From Pseudomonadota bacterium (lineage in GTDB: Bacteria; Desulfobacterota; Desulfovibrionia; Desulfovibrionales; Desulfovibrionaceae), in NCBI GenBank assembly GCA_023399375.1, contig JAEWPX010000048.1:1-64000 (forward strand): 64,000 nucleotides of DNA. Direction: 5' to 3'. Within the stretch, counting starts at the first letter, position 1, and each line of letters begins with the position of its first letter. A program made the position numbers and the translations under genes. The notes beneath the pieces were generated by a model that was not told where the DNA came from, ran no database searches, and worked only from the letters and a program-made list of their open reading frames with translations. This document shows positions 33,146-42,170 of the stretch, piece after piece.

Positions 33146-34756
33146 TTATTCATTCAAAGAATTGTCTTTTATAGTTTGAAATATGACTTGCTTGAGCTCT
33201 TGCATTTCTATTGGCTTTGCAATATAAGCATCCATCCCAGCATTTATAAACTCAAATTTTTCCTCCTGCATAGCATAAGCTGTCATTGCGATGATGGGTA
33301 TGTTCTTTTTTGACTCACCACTCGCTCCGCAACGGATAGCTCTAGTCGTTTCGACTCCATTCATATTGGGCATTTGTATGTCCATAAGGATCAGGTCAAA
33401 ATGTTCTACCGCAAGCATGCGTAGTACTGTTTGGCCATCTTTTGCACACTTTGTTTGCAAACCAATTTTATTGAGCATCTTAATTTCAAGAAAAAGATTG
33501 TCTGCGTCATCTTCTGCGAGGAGCACTTTTAGCGCACAGACCCCTCGGGGGGATTCCGTTTCGTGCTTCCGAGAAGCCGGTGCGGCATAGGGCTGCCGTA
33601 AGGGTAAGCAGAGGTAGGCGGTTGTTCCCTCGCCCTCGATGCTGTCGATATCAAGGGCTCCACCAAGCAGCGAGACGAGTCGACGCACGATGGCCAGGCC
33701 CAGCCCCGCGCCCTGGAACTGACGGGTGTAAGTCCCCTCGGCCTGATTGAAGGGTTCGAAAATACTTTTGAGCAGGTGGGCCGGGATGCCGATGCCCGTG
33801 TCGCTCACCGTGAAAAGCGCGCGCAGGCTGCCGTCGCCCCGGACGTGCAGGGGCGCAGCGGTGACGGTCACTTCGCCGCGCTCGGTGAATTTCAGGGCAT
33901 TGCCCACCAGATTGAACAGGATCTGGCGCAGTCGCGTGTCATCGCCGACCAGCGATGGAGGCATGCTCGCGTCGATGCGAAAGTCGAGGCGGAGCCCTTT
34001 TTCCAGGGCAAGTTGAGAAAAGGTATCGATGACGGCGTCCTTCTGGCTGGTCAGGGTGAACGTCGTTTCCACGACGGACAGCTTCCCCGCTTCGACCTGC
34101 GACAGGTCGAGGATGTCGGACAGCAGGCGCGTCAGCCGGTGGGAGGCCCTGACGGCATTGGCGATGTACTCGTCCTGCTCCGCATCGGTCGTGGTGGTTT
34201 GCAGCAACTGGAGCATGCCGAGGATACCGTTGAGGGGCGTGCGTATTTCGTGGCTCATGTTCGCGAGGAACTCGCTTTTGGTCCTGCTGGCGGCCTTGGC
34301 TTCCTCCATGGCCTTTTGCAACTGGATCGTTCGCTCCCGGACGCGCTCCTCCAGTTCCGTTTCCGTCCGCTTCTTGTGGATGGCGTAGCGGATGGAGCGT
34401 TCGAGGATGTGGGCATTGAGCATGGACTTGGACAGGTAATCCGTGGCCCCCGCTTCCATGGCCTTGATATCGACTTCGCGGTCGCCCTGGCCGGTGAGGA
34501 AGATGGCCGGCACCGGCAGGCCACGGCGGGAAAATTCCCGCAGCAGCTCCAGGCCGGAGCGCGCGCCCAATTGGTAATCCACGAAGCAGACGTCGAAATG
34601 TTCCGTCTCCAGGGTGGCCAGCGCTTCGTCGTAGCCGGGAGACCATTTGACAGAGCAGGCCCGGCCAGGAATCTTGGCGAACTGCGCCGCAGCGAGGAGG
34701 AAGTCCTCCTCGTCGTCGTCGATGACCAGGATGTTTATGGGCTCAGCCATGGGCAT
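33146..34756 (-). CDS. Hybrid histidine kinase: receiver, HisKA, HATPase, receiver
   Basis: 536-aa cytosolic phosphorelay protein. The first receiver (4-120) has phospho-acceptor Asp60 in CFVDYQLG. A coiled linker leads to HisKA with phospho-His169 in FLANMSHEIRTPLNG. The HATPase has N box NLVGNALKF and G boxes DTGIGI and GAGLGLAI. The second receiver (409-525) has Asp459 in LILMDIQMPNMNG and a Lys in YIAKPIEM. No membrane segment, so it senses through its partners. It is the last gene of the signalling operon and its start overlaps the end of the kinase at 34743 by 14 bases. Base composition changes sharply at about 33540 (residue 405): the C-terminal receiver is AT-rich (22 of 60 G+C in lines 33241 and 33421, against 38 of 60 in line 34141). 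Confidence 0.92.
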   Translation of the reverse strand: MPMAEPINILVIDDDEEDFLLAAAQFAKIPGRACSVKWSPGYDEALATLETEHFDVCFVDYQLGARSGLELLREFSRRGLPVPAIFLTGQGDREVDIKAMEAGATDYLSKSMLNAHILERSIRYAIHKKRTETELEERVRERTIQLQKAMEEAKAASRTKSEFLANMSHEIRTPLNGILGMLQLLQTTTTDAEQDEYIANAVRASHRLTRLLSDILDLSQVEAGKLSVVETTFTLTSQKDAVIDTFSQLALEKGLRLDFRIDASMPPSLVGDDTRLRQILFNLVGNALKFTERGEVTVTAAPLHVRGDGSLRALFTVSDTGIGIPAHLLKSIFEPFNQAEGTYTRQFQGAGLGLAIVRRLVSLLGGALDIDSIEGEGTTAYLCLPLRQPYAAPASRKHETESPRGVCALKVLLAEDDADNLFLEIKMLNKIGLQTKCAKDGQTVLRMLAVEHFDLILMDIQMPNMNGVETTRAIRCGASGESKKNIPIIAMTAYAMQEEKFEFINAGMDAYIAKPIEMQELKQVIFQTIKDNSLNE

Positions 34757-36530
34757 GTCCGTTCCCGAATGGTTGCTGGTGCAGGGGGATGGTCAGGATA
34801 AAGGTCGCGCCGACGCCCGGCCGGCTTTCGGCCGTGACCGTTCCCCCATGACGTTCGACGCTTTTCTTGACAATGGCCAGGCCGATGCCCGTACCGGGAA
34901 ATCTGCTGCGGCCGTGCAGCCGCTGAAACGGCTGAAAGATTCTGTCCAGATACTGCTCCTCGAAGCCGATGCCATTGTCCGCGACCGTGATCCTGGCCCA
35001 TTCCCGGTCATTTTGAATGATGACCGCGCCGTCCACGGCGATGCGCGGCGCGGCCTCGCCGTGGAACTTGAGGGCGTTGGAAAAGAAATTCTGGAAGGTG
35101 CGGCGCATCTGCGACGCATCGACATCGGCCGTGGGCAGGGCCGCCACCACGATTTCCCCCCCGGAATCCATGAATGACGCTTCGAGGTCGGCGGCGGCTT
35201 CCCGGGCAAGCTGGCCGAGGTCCGTGGGGACGAAGGGGTTGGGTCGGGTGGTGATGCGGGAATATTCCAGCAGATCGAGGATGAGGGTGTTCATCCGGTC
35301 GACCGCGCTTTCCATCCGGCGCAGGTAGTCCTGTCCCGTTGCGTCGAGATGATCGGCGCTGTTTTCGCGAAGCCGTTCTCCGAATGCCTTGATCTTGCGC
35401 AACGGCTCCTGCAGGTCATGGGAGGCCATAGCCGCGAAGTCCTCCAGTTCCCGGTTGCTGCGCTCCAGGTTGGCAGTGCGATCCACGAGCAGACTTGAGG
35501 CTTCCTCCAGCGCCTGGCCCACCGCATCCGTCTCCTCAAGGCCGTACGCGCCGGGAGCAACCACTTGGCCGGCGGCCAGTCCCCGGGCCGGCGTGATCAG
35601 AGCCCAGATGGAGCGGGAGATGCTGCGGCCGATGTACACGGCCAGGACCACACCGGCGACGGAGAGCAAGGTCGTGCCGGCCACGGCCCACAGAAGCCAG
35701 TGGCGCAGGCCCTTCCAGACAACGGCCTTGGGCACGTGGAGGACCACCGCCCAGTTGGTCTTGGGGGAACGGCTCAGGCAGGCCAGAGAGGGGACCTTCT
35801 CCAGGTTGAGGAATTCCTTGATGTAGTCCCCGGCCCCCGGGTTTCCGAGGAGGGGCGGTATCTGCTTGCCCACATACTGTTGCGGGGTCAGGGTGCGGTA
35901 GATGACCGTCCGATCGCGGTCCATGAGCAGGCCCACCCAGCCCGAGGGCAGGGGATAGCGCTCCAGGATGGTCACGATGCGGTCCGTGGGCAAGGTCATG
36001 CCCAGGTCGTAGCGGACCTGCCCGTCGCGGATGACGGGGACGTCCACGCTGATCAGGAAGCGCCCGGTGATGGCCCCCTTGAACAGGCCGCTGACGTCCG
36101 GCTCGCCTTGCTCGAACACACGCCGCACGCTGGCGTGGGCATTGCGCTTCGGCAGGGGCGTGCCGGGAGCGCGGTAGGAATTGACGAGTTGTTGGCCTGT
36201 CGCGTCCGCCAGGATGATGTCCGCTCCGGGATAGTTTCGCAGGAACAATTTGGCTTGGTGGTAGAAAGCGCTATATTCCCCTGCATCCAGGGCAGGAGAA
36301 GTGGCCAGCGCCAGCAGTGCGGCCTGGATGGTCTCGATCTCCTGGTCCACGGTCCGAATCTGGTTCCGGGCGTACTCCAGCAACTGCGCTTCGACATTCT
36401 GTTTTTTCTCCTGGTATGCGCGATAGACAAGAGAACCCGCGGCCAGCCAGACGGGCACGACGCAGGCGAGCACCAGGCAGGCGAGCCTGAATCGAATGAA
36501 GCGCCAGTGTCGCAAAGAGGCCAAAAGCAT
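34743..36530 (-). CDS. Membrane sensor histidine kinase with periplasmic Cache-like domain
   Basis: 595-aa inner-membrane kinase. TM1 is near 17-37 and TM2 near 275-300; between them is a Cache-type ligand-binding domain (LLMDRDRTVIYRTL is typical of its second lobe). A short HAMP-like linker follows, then HisKA with ASHDLQEPLRKIKAFGERL, the variant common in bacteriophytochrome-type kinases, then HATPase with NALKFHG, DNGIGF and GTGIGLAIVKK. No receiver. ATG 36530 has GGGGGG 7 bases upstream; GTG 36536 is an alternative start. It begins 13 bases after the previous kinase ends and overlaps the next gene, so it is mid-operon. Confidence 0.9.
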   Translation of the reverse strand: MLLASLRHWRFIRFRLACLVLACVVPVWLAAGSLVYRAYQEKKQNVEAQLLEYARNQIRTVDQEIETIQAALLALATSPALDAGEYSAFYHQAKLFLRNYPGADIILADATGQQLVNSYRAPGTPLPKRNAHASVRRVFEQGEPDVSGLFKGAITGRFLISVDVPVIRDGQVRYDLGMTLPTDRIVTILERYPLPSGWVGLLMDRDRTVIYRTLTPQQYVGKQIPPLLGNPGAGDYIKEFLNLEKVPSLACLSRSPKTNWAVVLHVPKAVVWKGLRHWLLWAVAGTTLLSVAGVVLAVYIGRSISRSIWALITPARGLAAGQVVAPGAYGLEETDAVGQALEEASSLLVDRTANLERSNRELEDFAAMASHDLQEPLRKIKAFGERLRENSADHLDATGQDYLRRMESAVDRMNTLILDLLEYSRITTRPNPFVPTDLGQLAREAAADLEASFMDSGGEIVVAALPTADVDASQMRRTFQNFFSNALKFHGEAAPRIAVDGAVIIQNDREWARITVADNGIGFEEQYLDRIFQPFQRLHGRSRFPGTGIGLAIVKKSVERHGGTVTAESRPGVGATFILTIPLHQQPFGNGHAHG

Positions 36531-36543
36531 TGTCACACCCCCC

Positions 36544-39144
36544 TCAGGCCTGTTGTCTCACTGGCAATGTGATGGTGAAGCACGCGCCCTGCCCGGGTGT
36601 GCTTGAGGCCGTGACCGTCCCCCCGTGCCGTTCGACGACCTTGCGCACGATGGCCAGGCCGATACCCGTGCCTTCGTAGGCTTTTTTCCCATGCAGGCGC
36701 TGGAAGGGCTGGAAAATCTTCTCCTTGTACCGGGCGTCGAAGCCGATGCCGTTGTCCCGGATCGAAAGAGCGGCCATCTGACGGCCGTTTGCGGTGACGC
36801 GCGCGCCGCTGATGCGCACCCGCAGCGGCGCTTGCCCACGGTACTTGAGGGCGTTGGAAATAAGGTTCTGGAAGAGCTGGCGCATGAGCGCGCTGTCGAC
36901 GTCCGCCTGGGGCAGCTCCTCGATTTCGATGACGCCGCCGGCCTGGGCCAGCGCATGGTCGAAATCCTGGGCCGCCTGGCGGGCGAGCTCGCCGAGATCG
37001 GCCGCGGCAAAGGCATGCTCTCCCATGGACACCTGCGAGTAATCGAGCAGGTCGCCGATGAGGGTCTGCATCCGCGCGGCCGCGTTTTCCATACGGCACA
37101 AATAGTCCCTGCCCGTTTCCCCCAGCGCGGCGGCGTATTCCAGGCGCAGGCGCTCCCCGAAAACACGGACCTTGCGTAATGGTTCCTGCAGGTCGTGGGA
37201 GGTGATGAAGCTGAAGTTCTCCAGTTCCGCGTTCCTGGCCTCAAGCTCTATCGTGCGTTCCCTGACCCGGACCTCCAGCGCGTCGCGCGCCTGCCGGACC
37301 AGCTCCTCGGCGCGCTTGCGCTCGGTGATGTCCTTGGTCACGGTGAGCACGTGGGTCTCCCCATCGATCTCCATGGGTTCGATGGAAAGCAAAGCGCTTT
37401 TGATTTCCCCGGTCCTGGTCCGCAGGCGCACCTCGCAATCGGATATCCGATCCTTGGCCCGCAAACGCTCCCGGATGCGCTCCCGGCTGTCCGGATCGTC
37501 CCAGATGCCGAGCTCCAGCGTGGTTTTCCCGATGAGTTCGTCCGAGGCGTAACCCATGAGTTGGAGATAGGCGTCATTGGCGTACACGAAGCGGGCGGCG
37601 TCGAAGGACAGGATGGCCATGGGCGCGGGGCTGGCCTGGAAGACCATGGTGAACTGCCTGTCGCGCGCCTGCAGCGCCTGCTGCGCCAGTTTGCGCTCGG
37701 TGATGTCCTCACTGGAAACCACGATCCCGCCGACCGCCTGGGTGGTCGTGTACCAGGGCCGCACTTCCCAACGCAGCCATTGGACGGTGCCATCGGCGCG
37801 CCTCAAGGGGTCCTCCTCGGCCCGCTCCACGGCCCCGGCCAGGCAACGCGCATGGATAACCTTCCAGCGCTGGGGGGTCTCCGGAAAGATGTCGTAATGG
37901 CTCTGGCCGAGCAGTTCGCGTCCGGTCAGGCCATAGTCGGTGATCCAGCGCCGGCTGACGGCCACGTAGCGCATTTGCCGGTCGAACATGGCGATGTCAG
38001 CCGGTGCGTGCTCGATAAAAAGGCGCAGCAGTTCCTCTCGCTCGCGCAGTTCCTCTTCCAGGCGCTTTTGCTGCGAAATGTCGGTATTGGTGCCGAACCA
38101 CTGGAGCACCTTGCCCGCAGCGTCGCACAGGGGGTTGACCCGGGTCAGGAAGGGGCGGAAGAGGCCATCGGCCCCGCGCAGGGGGAAAACCATGTCAAAA
38201 GGTTCGCCCGTGGCGATGGAAATCTTCCACTTCTCCCGCACGGCGGGAAGCACGGCCGGATCGTGCACCTGCTGCCACCCCCAGCCCCGCATTTGATTCG
38301 GAGTGGTCCCGGTGTAGGCGTACCAGCGGTCGTTGTACCAGTAGATGTGGCCGTCGGCCCGGGCGATCCAGGCCAATTGCGGGATGGCGTTGGCCAGCAT
38401 CCGGAATTTTTCCTCGCTCTCGTCGAGTTCCCTGGTGCGCTGCGTGACGCGCTGCGTCAGCGTCCGGCCGATGGCGCGCAGCTCCTCGTTGGCCTGGCGC
38501 TGGGAAAGGGCCAGGGCCAGGTGGCGGGCGATCAATTCCAGGCCGCGCAGCAGTTGCGGCGTGAACATGTCCCGGCGCTTGTCCTCGAGCTGGAGCAGGC
38601 CGTAGGTCGTGGCGTCGCAACGCAAGGGGATAAGCGCCGAGGATTCGTAGCCCGAGGCAAGGCAATTGCCCCGGATCCGGTCGAGCAGCTCCGGTCGCCG
38701 TCGCACCAGCTCGCTGTTGGCATTGCTCCAGAAGCTACCGTATTCGCTGAAAAAAGGCTCGCGACGATCGATCCTGCCCTGCAGAACCATGCCGCAGGCG
38801 CATTCGAGCAGGGGCTCGCCGTTGCGGTCCACAGCGGCCGGTCCGTGCCCCCCCCTGGGGCAAAGGCTGTTTTCCAGTCGGATGAAGTCCTCGGAGAACC
38901 CTCTGGTCTGGAAGTACGGGAAGTCATTGCCTTCACGCAGCCGCAGGCCCACGGCATCGAATCCAGTTTCCCGGGCGATGCGGGTCACGATCTCCCGCAG
39001 CAGGTCGGGTGTGGCTGTCTCCGCCTTGATGCAATCAAGCGCTGCAGCAGTCAGGCGATCAAGCGGCTCGCGCTGGGCCAGTTCCCGTCGCAGCAGCTCC
39101 ATTTCCCGGACAAGTGCCGCACGGTCCGTTTCGTCCGCGTTCAT
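36544..39144 (-). CDS. GAF/multi-PAS sensor histidine kinase
   Basis: 866-aa cytosolic kinase. A GAF domain (about 30-230, with CACGM and several Cys such as SLCPRGGHG and RGNCLASG that might bind a cofactor) is followed by three PAS/PAC units near 255-375, 385-500 and 510-625 (FGTNTDISQQK, VVSSEDITERK, VTKDITERKRAEE close them). HisKA follows with ITSHDLQEPLRKVRVFGERL, then HATPase with NALKYRG, DNGIGF and GTGIGLAIVRK. ATG 39144 has AGGAG before it; the longer frame is not supported. It is the second gene of the operon, 62 bases after the CheY-like gene. Its catalytic half resembles that of the kinase at 34743, so the two probably arose by duplication. The signal is not known. Confidence 0.9.
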   Translation of the reverse strand: MNADETDRAALVREMELLRRELAQREPLDRLTAAALDCIKAETATPDLLREIVTRIARETGFDAVGLRLREGNDFPYFQTRGFSEDFIRLENSLCPRGGHGPAAVDRNGEPLLECACGMVLQGRIDRREPFFSEYGSFWSNANSELVRRRPELLDRIRGNCLASGYESSALIPLRCDATTYGLLQLEDKRRDMFTPQLLRGLELIARHLALALSQRQANEELRAIGRTLTQRVTQRTRELDESEEKFRMLANAIPQLAWIARADGHIYWYNDRWYAYTGTTPNQMRGWGWQQVHDPAVLPAVREKWKISIATGEPFDMVFPLRGADGLFRPFLTRVNPLCDAAGKVLQWFGTNTDISQQKRLEEELREREELLRLFIEHAPADIAMFDRQMRYVAVSRRWITDYGLTGRELLGQSHYDIFPETPQRWKVIHARCLAGAVERAEEDPLRRADGTVQWLRWEVRPWYTTTQAVGGIVVSSEDITERKLAQQALQARDRQFTMVFQASPAPMAILSFDAARFVYANDAYLQLMGYASDELIGKTTLELGIWDDPDSRERIRERLRAKDRISDCEVRLRTRTGEIKSALLSIEPMEIDGETHVLTVTKDITERKRAEELVRQARDALEVRVRERTIELEARNAELENFSFITSHDLQEPLRKVRVFGERLRLEYAAALGETGRDYLCRMENAAARMQTLIGDLLDYSQVSMGEHAFAAADLGELARQAAQDFDHALAQAGGVIEIEELPQADVDSALMRQLFQNLISNALKYRGQAPLRVRISGARVTANGRQMAALSIRDNGIGFDARYKEKIFQPFQRLHGKKAYEGTGIGLAIVRKVVERHGGTVTASSTPGQGACFTITLPVRQQA

Positions 39145-39206
39145 GCTCTCCTGCCCATGCCTGGGGTTCGGTTCCCGTTGACCGCCGTTTCCGCCACGCC
39201 CGGCCG

Positions 39207-39656
39207 CTATCGCGCGGGCAGCCTGACGATCTGGAACCAGTACTCTCCGAACTTGCTCACCACCTCGCACATGCTCTGGAAGGTCACGGGCTTGGTGATG
39301 AAGCAGTTCGCTCCGTCCTGGTAGCTGCGGCTGATGTCGGCATGCGTTTGGGACGTGGTAAGGATGATGACGGGAATATCCTTGAGCATCTGGTCGTTTT
39401 TGATTTCCTTGAGAGCCTCGCGGCCATCCATGCGGGGCATGTTAAGATCAAGGAGGATGATGTCCGGGCGGGGGGATTGCTCCGGATCGGCGAAGGCGCC
39501 CCGGCGCCGGAGATAATTCATGAGCTCTACGCCGTCTTCCACGACGCGCAGGTCGTTGGAAAGCTTCGATCGTTGGAAGGAATCCCTGACAAGAACCACA
39601 TCGTCTTCGTCGTCATCGGCCAGCAAAATGACGGCGGACTTGGTTGCGGTGCACAT
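39207..39656 (-). CDS. Single-domain response regulator, Rcp1 type
   Basis: 149-aa stand-alone receiver with no output domain. The acidic pocket is LLADDDEDD, phospho-acceptor Asp70 lies in IILLDLNMPRMDG, the conserved Thr in ILTTSQ and Lys in FITKPV. The long loop after helix 2 (RRRGAFADPEQSPRPD) is typical of the Rcp1 family that partners phytochrome-like kinases of the DLQEPLRK type, which follow in the same operon. It is the first gene of the four-gene signalling unit and probably shuttles phosphate between these kinases and the receivers of the hybrid kinase. Confidence 0.92.
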   Translation of the reverse strand: MCTATKSAVILLADDDEDDVVLVRDSFQRSKLSNDLRVVEDGVELMNYLRRRGAFADPEQSPRPDIILLDLNMPRMDGREALKEIKNDQMLKDIPVIILTTSQTHADISRSYQDGANCFITKPVTFQSMCEVVSKFGEYWFQIVRLPAR

Positions 39657-40222
39657 GGTTTCGCGCTCCCGGTTTTCGTAAGCTTACCAGAAATACCGCC
39701 CCGTTGCCAACCACTCCCGATTCGTTTGCGCATCCTGACGGTTGGTTGGCTTCATGCCACGCGCCGTCAAAATAAACAGAGGCATAGGCTTATACGGCAA
39801 ACCTCTATAGTTAATGCACAATCCGAACAACCCCTTGCAGTTGGAGAAAATGGCTCCTGGAAAGAAGCCTCCCGACAAAAAGCGGCCCACCTCCGAAGAA
39901 ACGGCCTCGGCCACCCAGTTCCAAGGACGGCGGGTTCCACCTTTCCGCCAAGACACGCACGCGGCGCTCTAGCATGTCCACCGCTCCCTTGGCCCAAAGG
40001 GCATGCCACAATACCAGGGATTCGCTCGACAACCTGTTCGAGGCACGGCCCTGCCAGCGCAGGGCCCGTCCCCTAAGAAACAAGCCGTTTTCCCTGTTTT
40101 TCTTGTCCGAACGCTCCCGCCTGTGCTATCGTGTTTTCATGGAAGAGAAGCATTGGATCCGGACTTCAAGCCGCGTATCGCCGCACCGCCGACGCTGTCA
40201 GCCGATGCAGGGAGGCTCCCCC
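39657..40222. other. 566-base intergenic region
   Basis: Lies between the divergent signalling operon and the transglutaminase-like gene. The part 39690-39840 is AT-richer than its surroundings. No convincing promoter is seen for the minus-strand operon. On the plus strand TTGTCC (about 40107) and TATCGT 18 bases on (about 40131) could be a weak promoter for the gene at 40223. Several short frames are open; the only one with a ribosome binding site is at 39850. Confidence 0.5.
39850..39972 (+). CDS. Possible 40-aa basic small protein
   Basis: ATG 39850 is preceded by GGAG at 5 bases. The product is Lys-, Pro- and Arg-rich (MAPGKKPPDKKRPTSEE at the start) and ends at TAG 39972. No family recognised. 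It could equally be chance in a 566-base gap. Confidence 0.2.
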   Translation: MAPGKKPPDKKRPTSEETASATQFQGRRVPPFRQDTHAAL

Positions 40223-41455
40223 ATGCTCCAGTTTCCGAGCAGTCGAAGCCCACATCGCTCCTGGGCATATTGCATCGTGCACGTCGTCGGGTTGCTCGCG
40301 CTGCTCGTGCTCACCGCTTCGCCGACCGTGCCCGCGCTTGCCGCCCCACCCGCCAACGAGACGTCCAGGCCGTCCGGATCGGTCGCATGGTCGTTCGACA
40401 AGGTCGGTCTCAAAGGCGTGCTCTACCCCTCGCTGATGCTCAACATCGCCAAGATGAAACTCGACATGCAGCACAACGACGACGAATTGGGGGATCGCAA
40501 CGGCCTTTTCGGCGTCGCAGTGACCGCCCCCCGCGCCGGGGCCAAAGCGGTCGTGGAGATGCGCGCCTCCTCGCCTCTGGTCAATCCCGGCCGGGCGGAT
40601 GTGACGCTATCCCGCAAGGGCAAGGTCTATCACATCTATCCGTTTCTCACCTTCGCCGATCCGATCACCCTGGTGAAACAGCCCGTGCGGGTGACCATGA
40701 CCGCCACATTGTGGCTGGACGGCGTGCCCCAGGGAGAACGCAGCGCCCAAGTCACCATCGCCTCGGCCAACGACTGCGTGCACAGCTTCGAGGACGACGA
40801 CGAGTATTACGACACGGACTGGCTCTATGCCGCCTATGTCAACGAGAACCATCCGGTGGTGCAGCAAATATTGCGGGAGGCCCTGGCGACGGGAGAAGTC
40901 GCGTCGTTTCCGGGCTACCAGACGGATGCCGGGGGCGTGCGCAGGCAGGTGAAGGCGGTCTGGCAGGCGCTGCGCCGGCGCGGCATCCGCTATTCGAGCA
41001 TCAAAACGCCCTCGGTCAAACCCAGGGACGTCGGCGTGCAGCACGTGCGGCTCATCAGCGAGGCGCTCGCCGGCAGGCAGGCCAATTGCGTGGAGGGCAG
41101 TTGCCTACTGGCTTCGATCTTCTACAGGATAGGCCTGGAAACGGCGCTGGTTTCGCTGCCCGAGCACATGCTCGTCAGCGTCGCGCTCGATCCCGGCGGC
41201 AAGCGGCAATTGTACCTGGAAACCACCATGCTCGACGATTCCTCCTTCGAGGAAGCCCTGGAATCCGGCGAGGAACAGGTCGCCGAGGCCTATGAAAATG
41301 CACGCAAGGCCGCGGCGCGAAAAAAAGCCGGCAAGGAGGATGACGACGAGGACGAGGAACCGGTCATCATCTCCATACGCGAGATGCGCAAAGCCGGCGT
41401 CCTGGCGATACCGGACCGCGACGCGTCGCGCCAACAGTTCTTCCAGGTCAAATAG
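40223..41455 (+). CDS. Secreted transglutaminase-like protein
   Basis: 410-aa exported protein. A signal peptide with a hydrophobic core (IVHVVGLLALLVLTASPTVPALA) is cleaved near residue 38. The middle is beta-rich and unassigned. The C-terminal part carries a transglutaminase-like cysteine-protease pattern: Cys in QANCVEGSCLLAS, His in SLPEHMLVSVAL and an acidic partner in LYLETTML. Next comes a highly charged segment (KKAGKEDDDEDEEP near 370). Function may be periplasmic peptidase or crosslinking; no substrate can be named. ATG 40223 is picked because GGGAGG lies 8 bases before it. The TatA gene follows 93 bases later, which may be coincidence. Confidence 0.7.
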   Translation: MLQFPSSRSPHRSWAYCIVHVVGLLALLVLTASPTVPALAAPPANETSRPSGSVAWSFDKVGLKGVLYPSLMLNIAKMKLDMQHNDDELGDRNGLFGVAVTAPRAGAKAVVEMRASSPLVNPGRADVTLSRKGKVYHIYPFLTFADPITLVKQPVRVTMTATLWLDGVPQGERSAQVTIASANDCVHSFEDDDEYYDTDWLYAAYVNENHPVVQQILREALATGEVASFPGYQTDAGGVRRQVKAVWQALRRRGIRYSSIKTPSVKPRDVGVQHVRLISEALAGRQANCVEGSCLLASIFYRIGLETALVSLPEHMLVSVALDPGGKRQLYLETTMLDDSSFEEALESGEEQVAEAYENARKAAARKKAGKEDDDEDEEPVIISIREMRKAGVLAIPDRDASRQQFFQVK

Positions 41456-41548
41456 TCTGGCGCAGATTGCAGATTGTTCAGGATGCCTTGTCCGGACGCC
41501 GGCGACGCATTATACAGGCGATCGAGAAGACAGCATTGGAGGCATCCC

Positions 41549-41863
41549 ATGGGTTTATTCGAGCCGATCCACCTCATCGTCATCCTCGTGATCGCCCTTG
41601 TCATCTTTGGCCCGGGCAAGATCGGCGACCTCGGCGCGACCCTCGGCAGGTCGATACGGGATTTCAAAAAGGCCATGAACGAGGAGCCTTCCCCCGACCC
41701 TGTCCCCAACGTGCAGACCGCAACGCTCCAGGCCGCTCCTACGGCGCAGCAGGCTGCAACCGCCGTTTCGCCGGACGCCCCGGCGGCGCAGGCGTCCGCG
41801 CAACCGCATGCCGCGTCTGCCGAAGCTGCGGCGAAAACACCCGACGCCCCGGCCTCCGTGTGA
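41549..41863 (+). CDS. tatA: Sec-independent translocase protein TatA
   Basis: 104-aa pore-forming component of twin-arginine export. One N-terminal membrane helix (FEPIHLIVILVIALVIF) is followed by the FGPGKIGDLG hinge and an amphipathic helix (ATLGRSIRDFKKAMNEE). The Ala/Pro-rich tail (about 50-104) is disordered and variable, as usual. GGAGG stands 6 bases before ATG 41549; upstream in-frame starts are not supported. tatB and tatC are not adjacent, so this is a lone tatA that must work with TatC from elsewhere. Confidence 0.92.
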   Translation: MGLFEPIHLIVILVIALVIFGPGKIGDLGATLGRSIRDFKKAMNEEPSPDPVPNVQTATLQAAPTAQQAATAVSPDAPAAQASAQPHAASAEAAAKTPDAPASV

Positions 41864-42170
41864 CCTTTCCCGCAATCTGACATCGCCCGCCGGCCGCCCC
41901 AGGAGATCGGACGCCGCCACAACGCGTCCTTCCCGGCGGCCGTTGCGGGCCTGCGCCAAGCGCCGCCCACGCCCGCCGTCCATACGCAGGCCGCCGAAGC
42001 CCTGCCGGGCGCATTGCCTTTGCCGCGATTATGCTCTAGCCAGGGAACCTGTTCAAAAGAAAAAACATTTCCTGCGCGGGCGCATCGAACGGTCCGTGGT
42101 GGTCCGCCGCAGCGGCCAGGGAACGCCGTGGCGTACGGCTCCCCGAGCCCCGGCGGGGAGGAGGCATCGC
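41864..42170. other. 307-base intergenic region
   Basis: Between tatA and the saccharopine-dehydrogenase-like gene, both on the plus strand. It is GC-rich except near 42020-42075. I see no terminator with a U-run, no riboswitch core and no promoter better than scattered matches. The strong GGGGAGGAGG at 42157-42166 is the ribosome binding site of the next gene. Confidence 0.5.
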
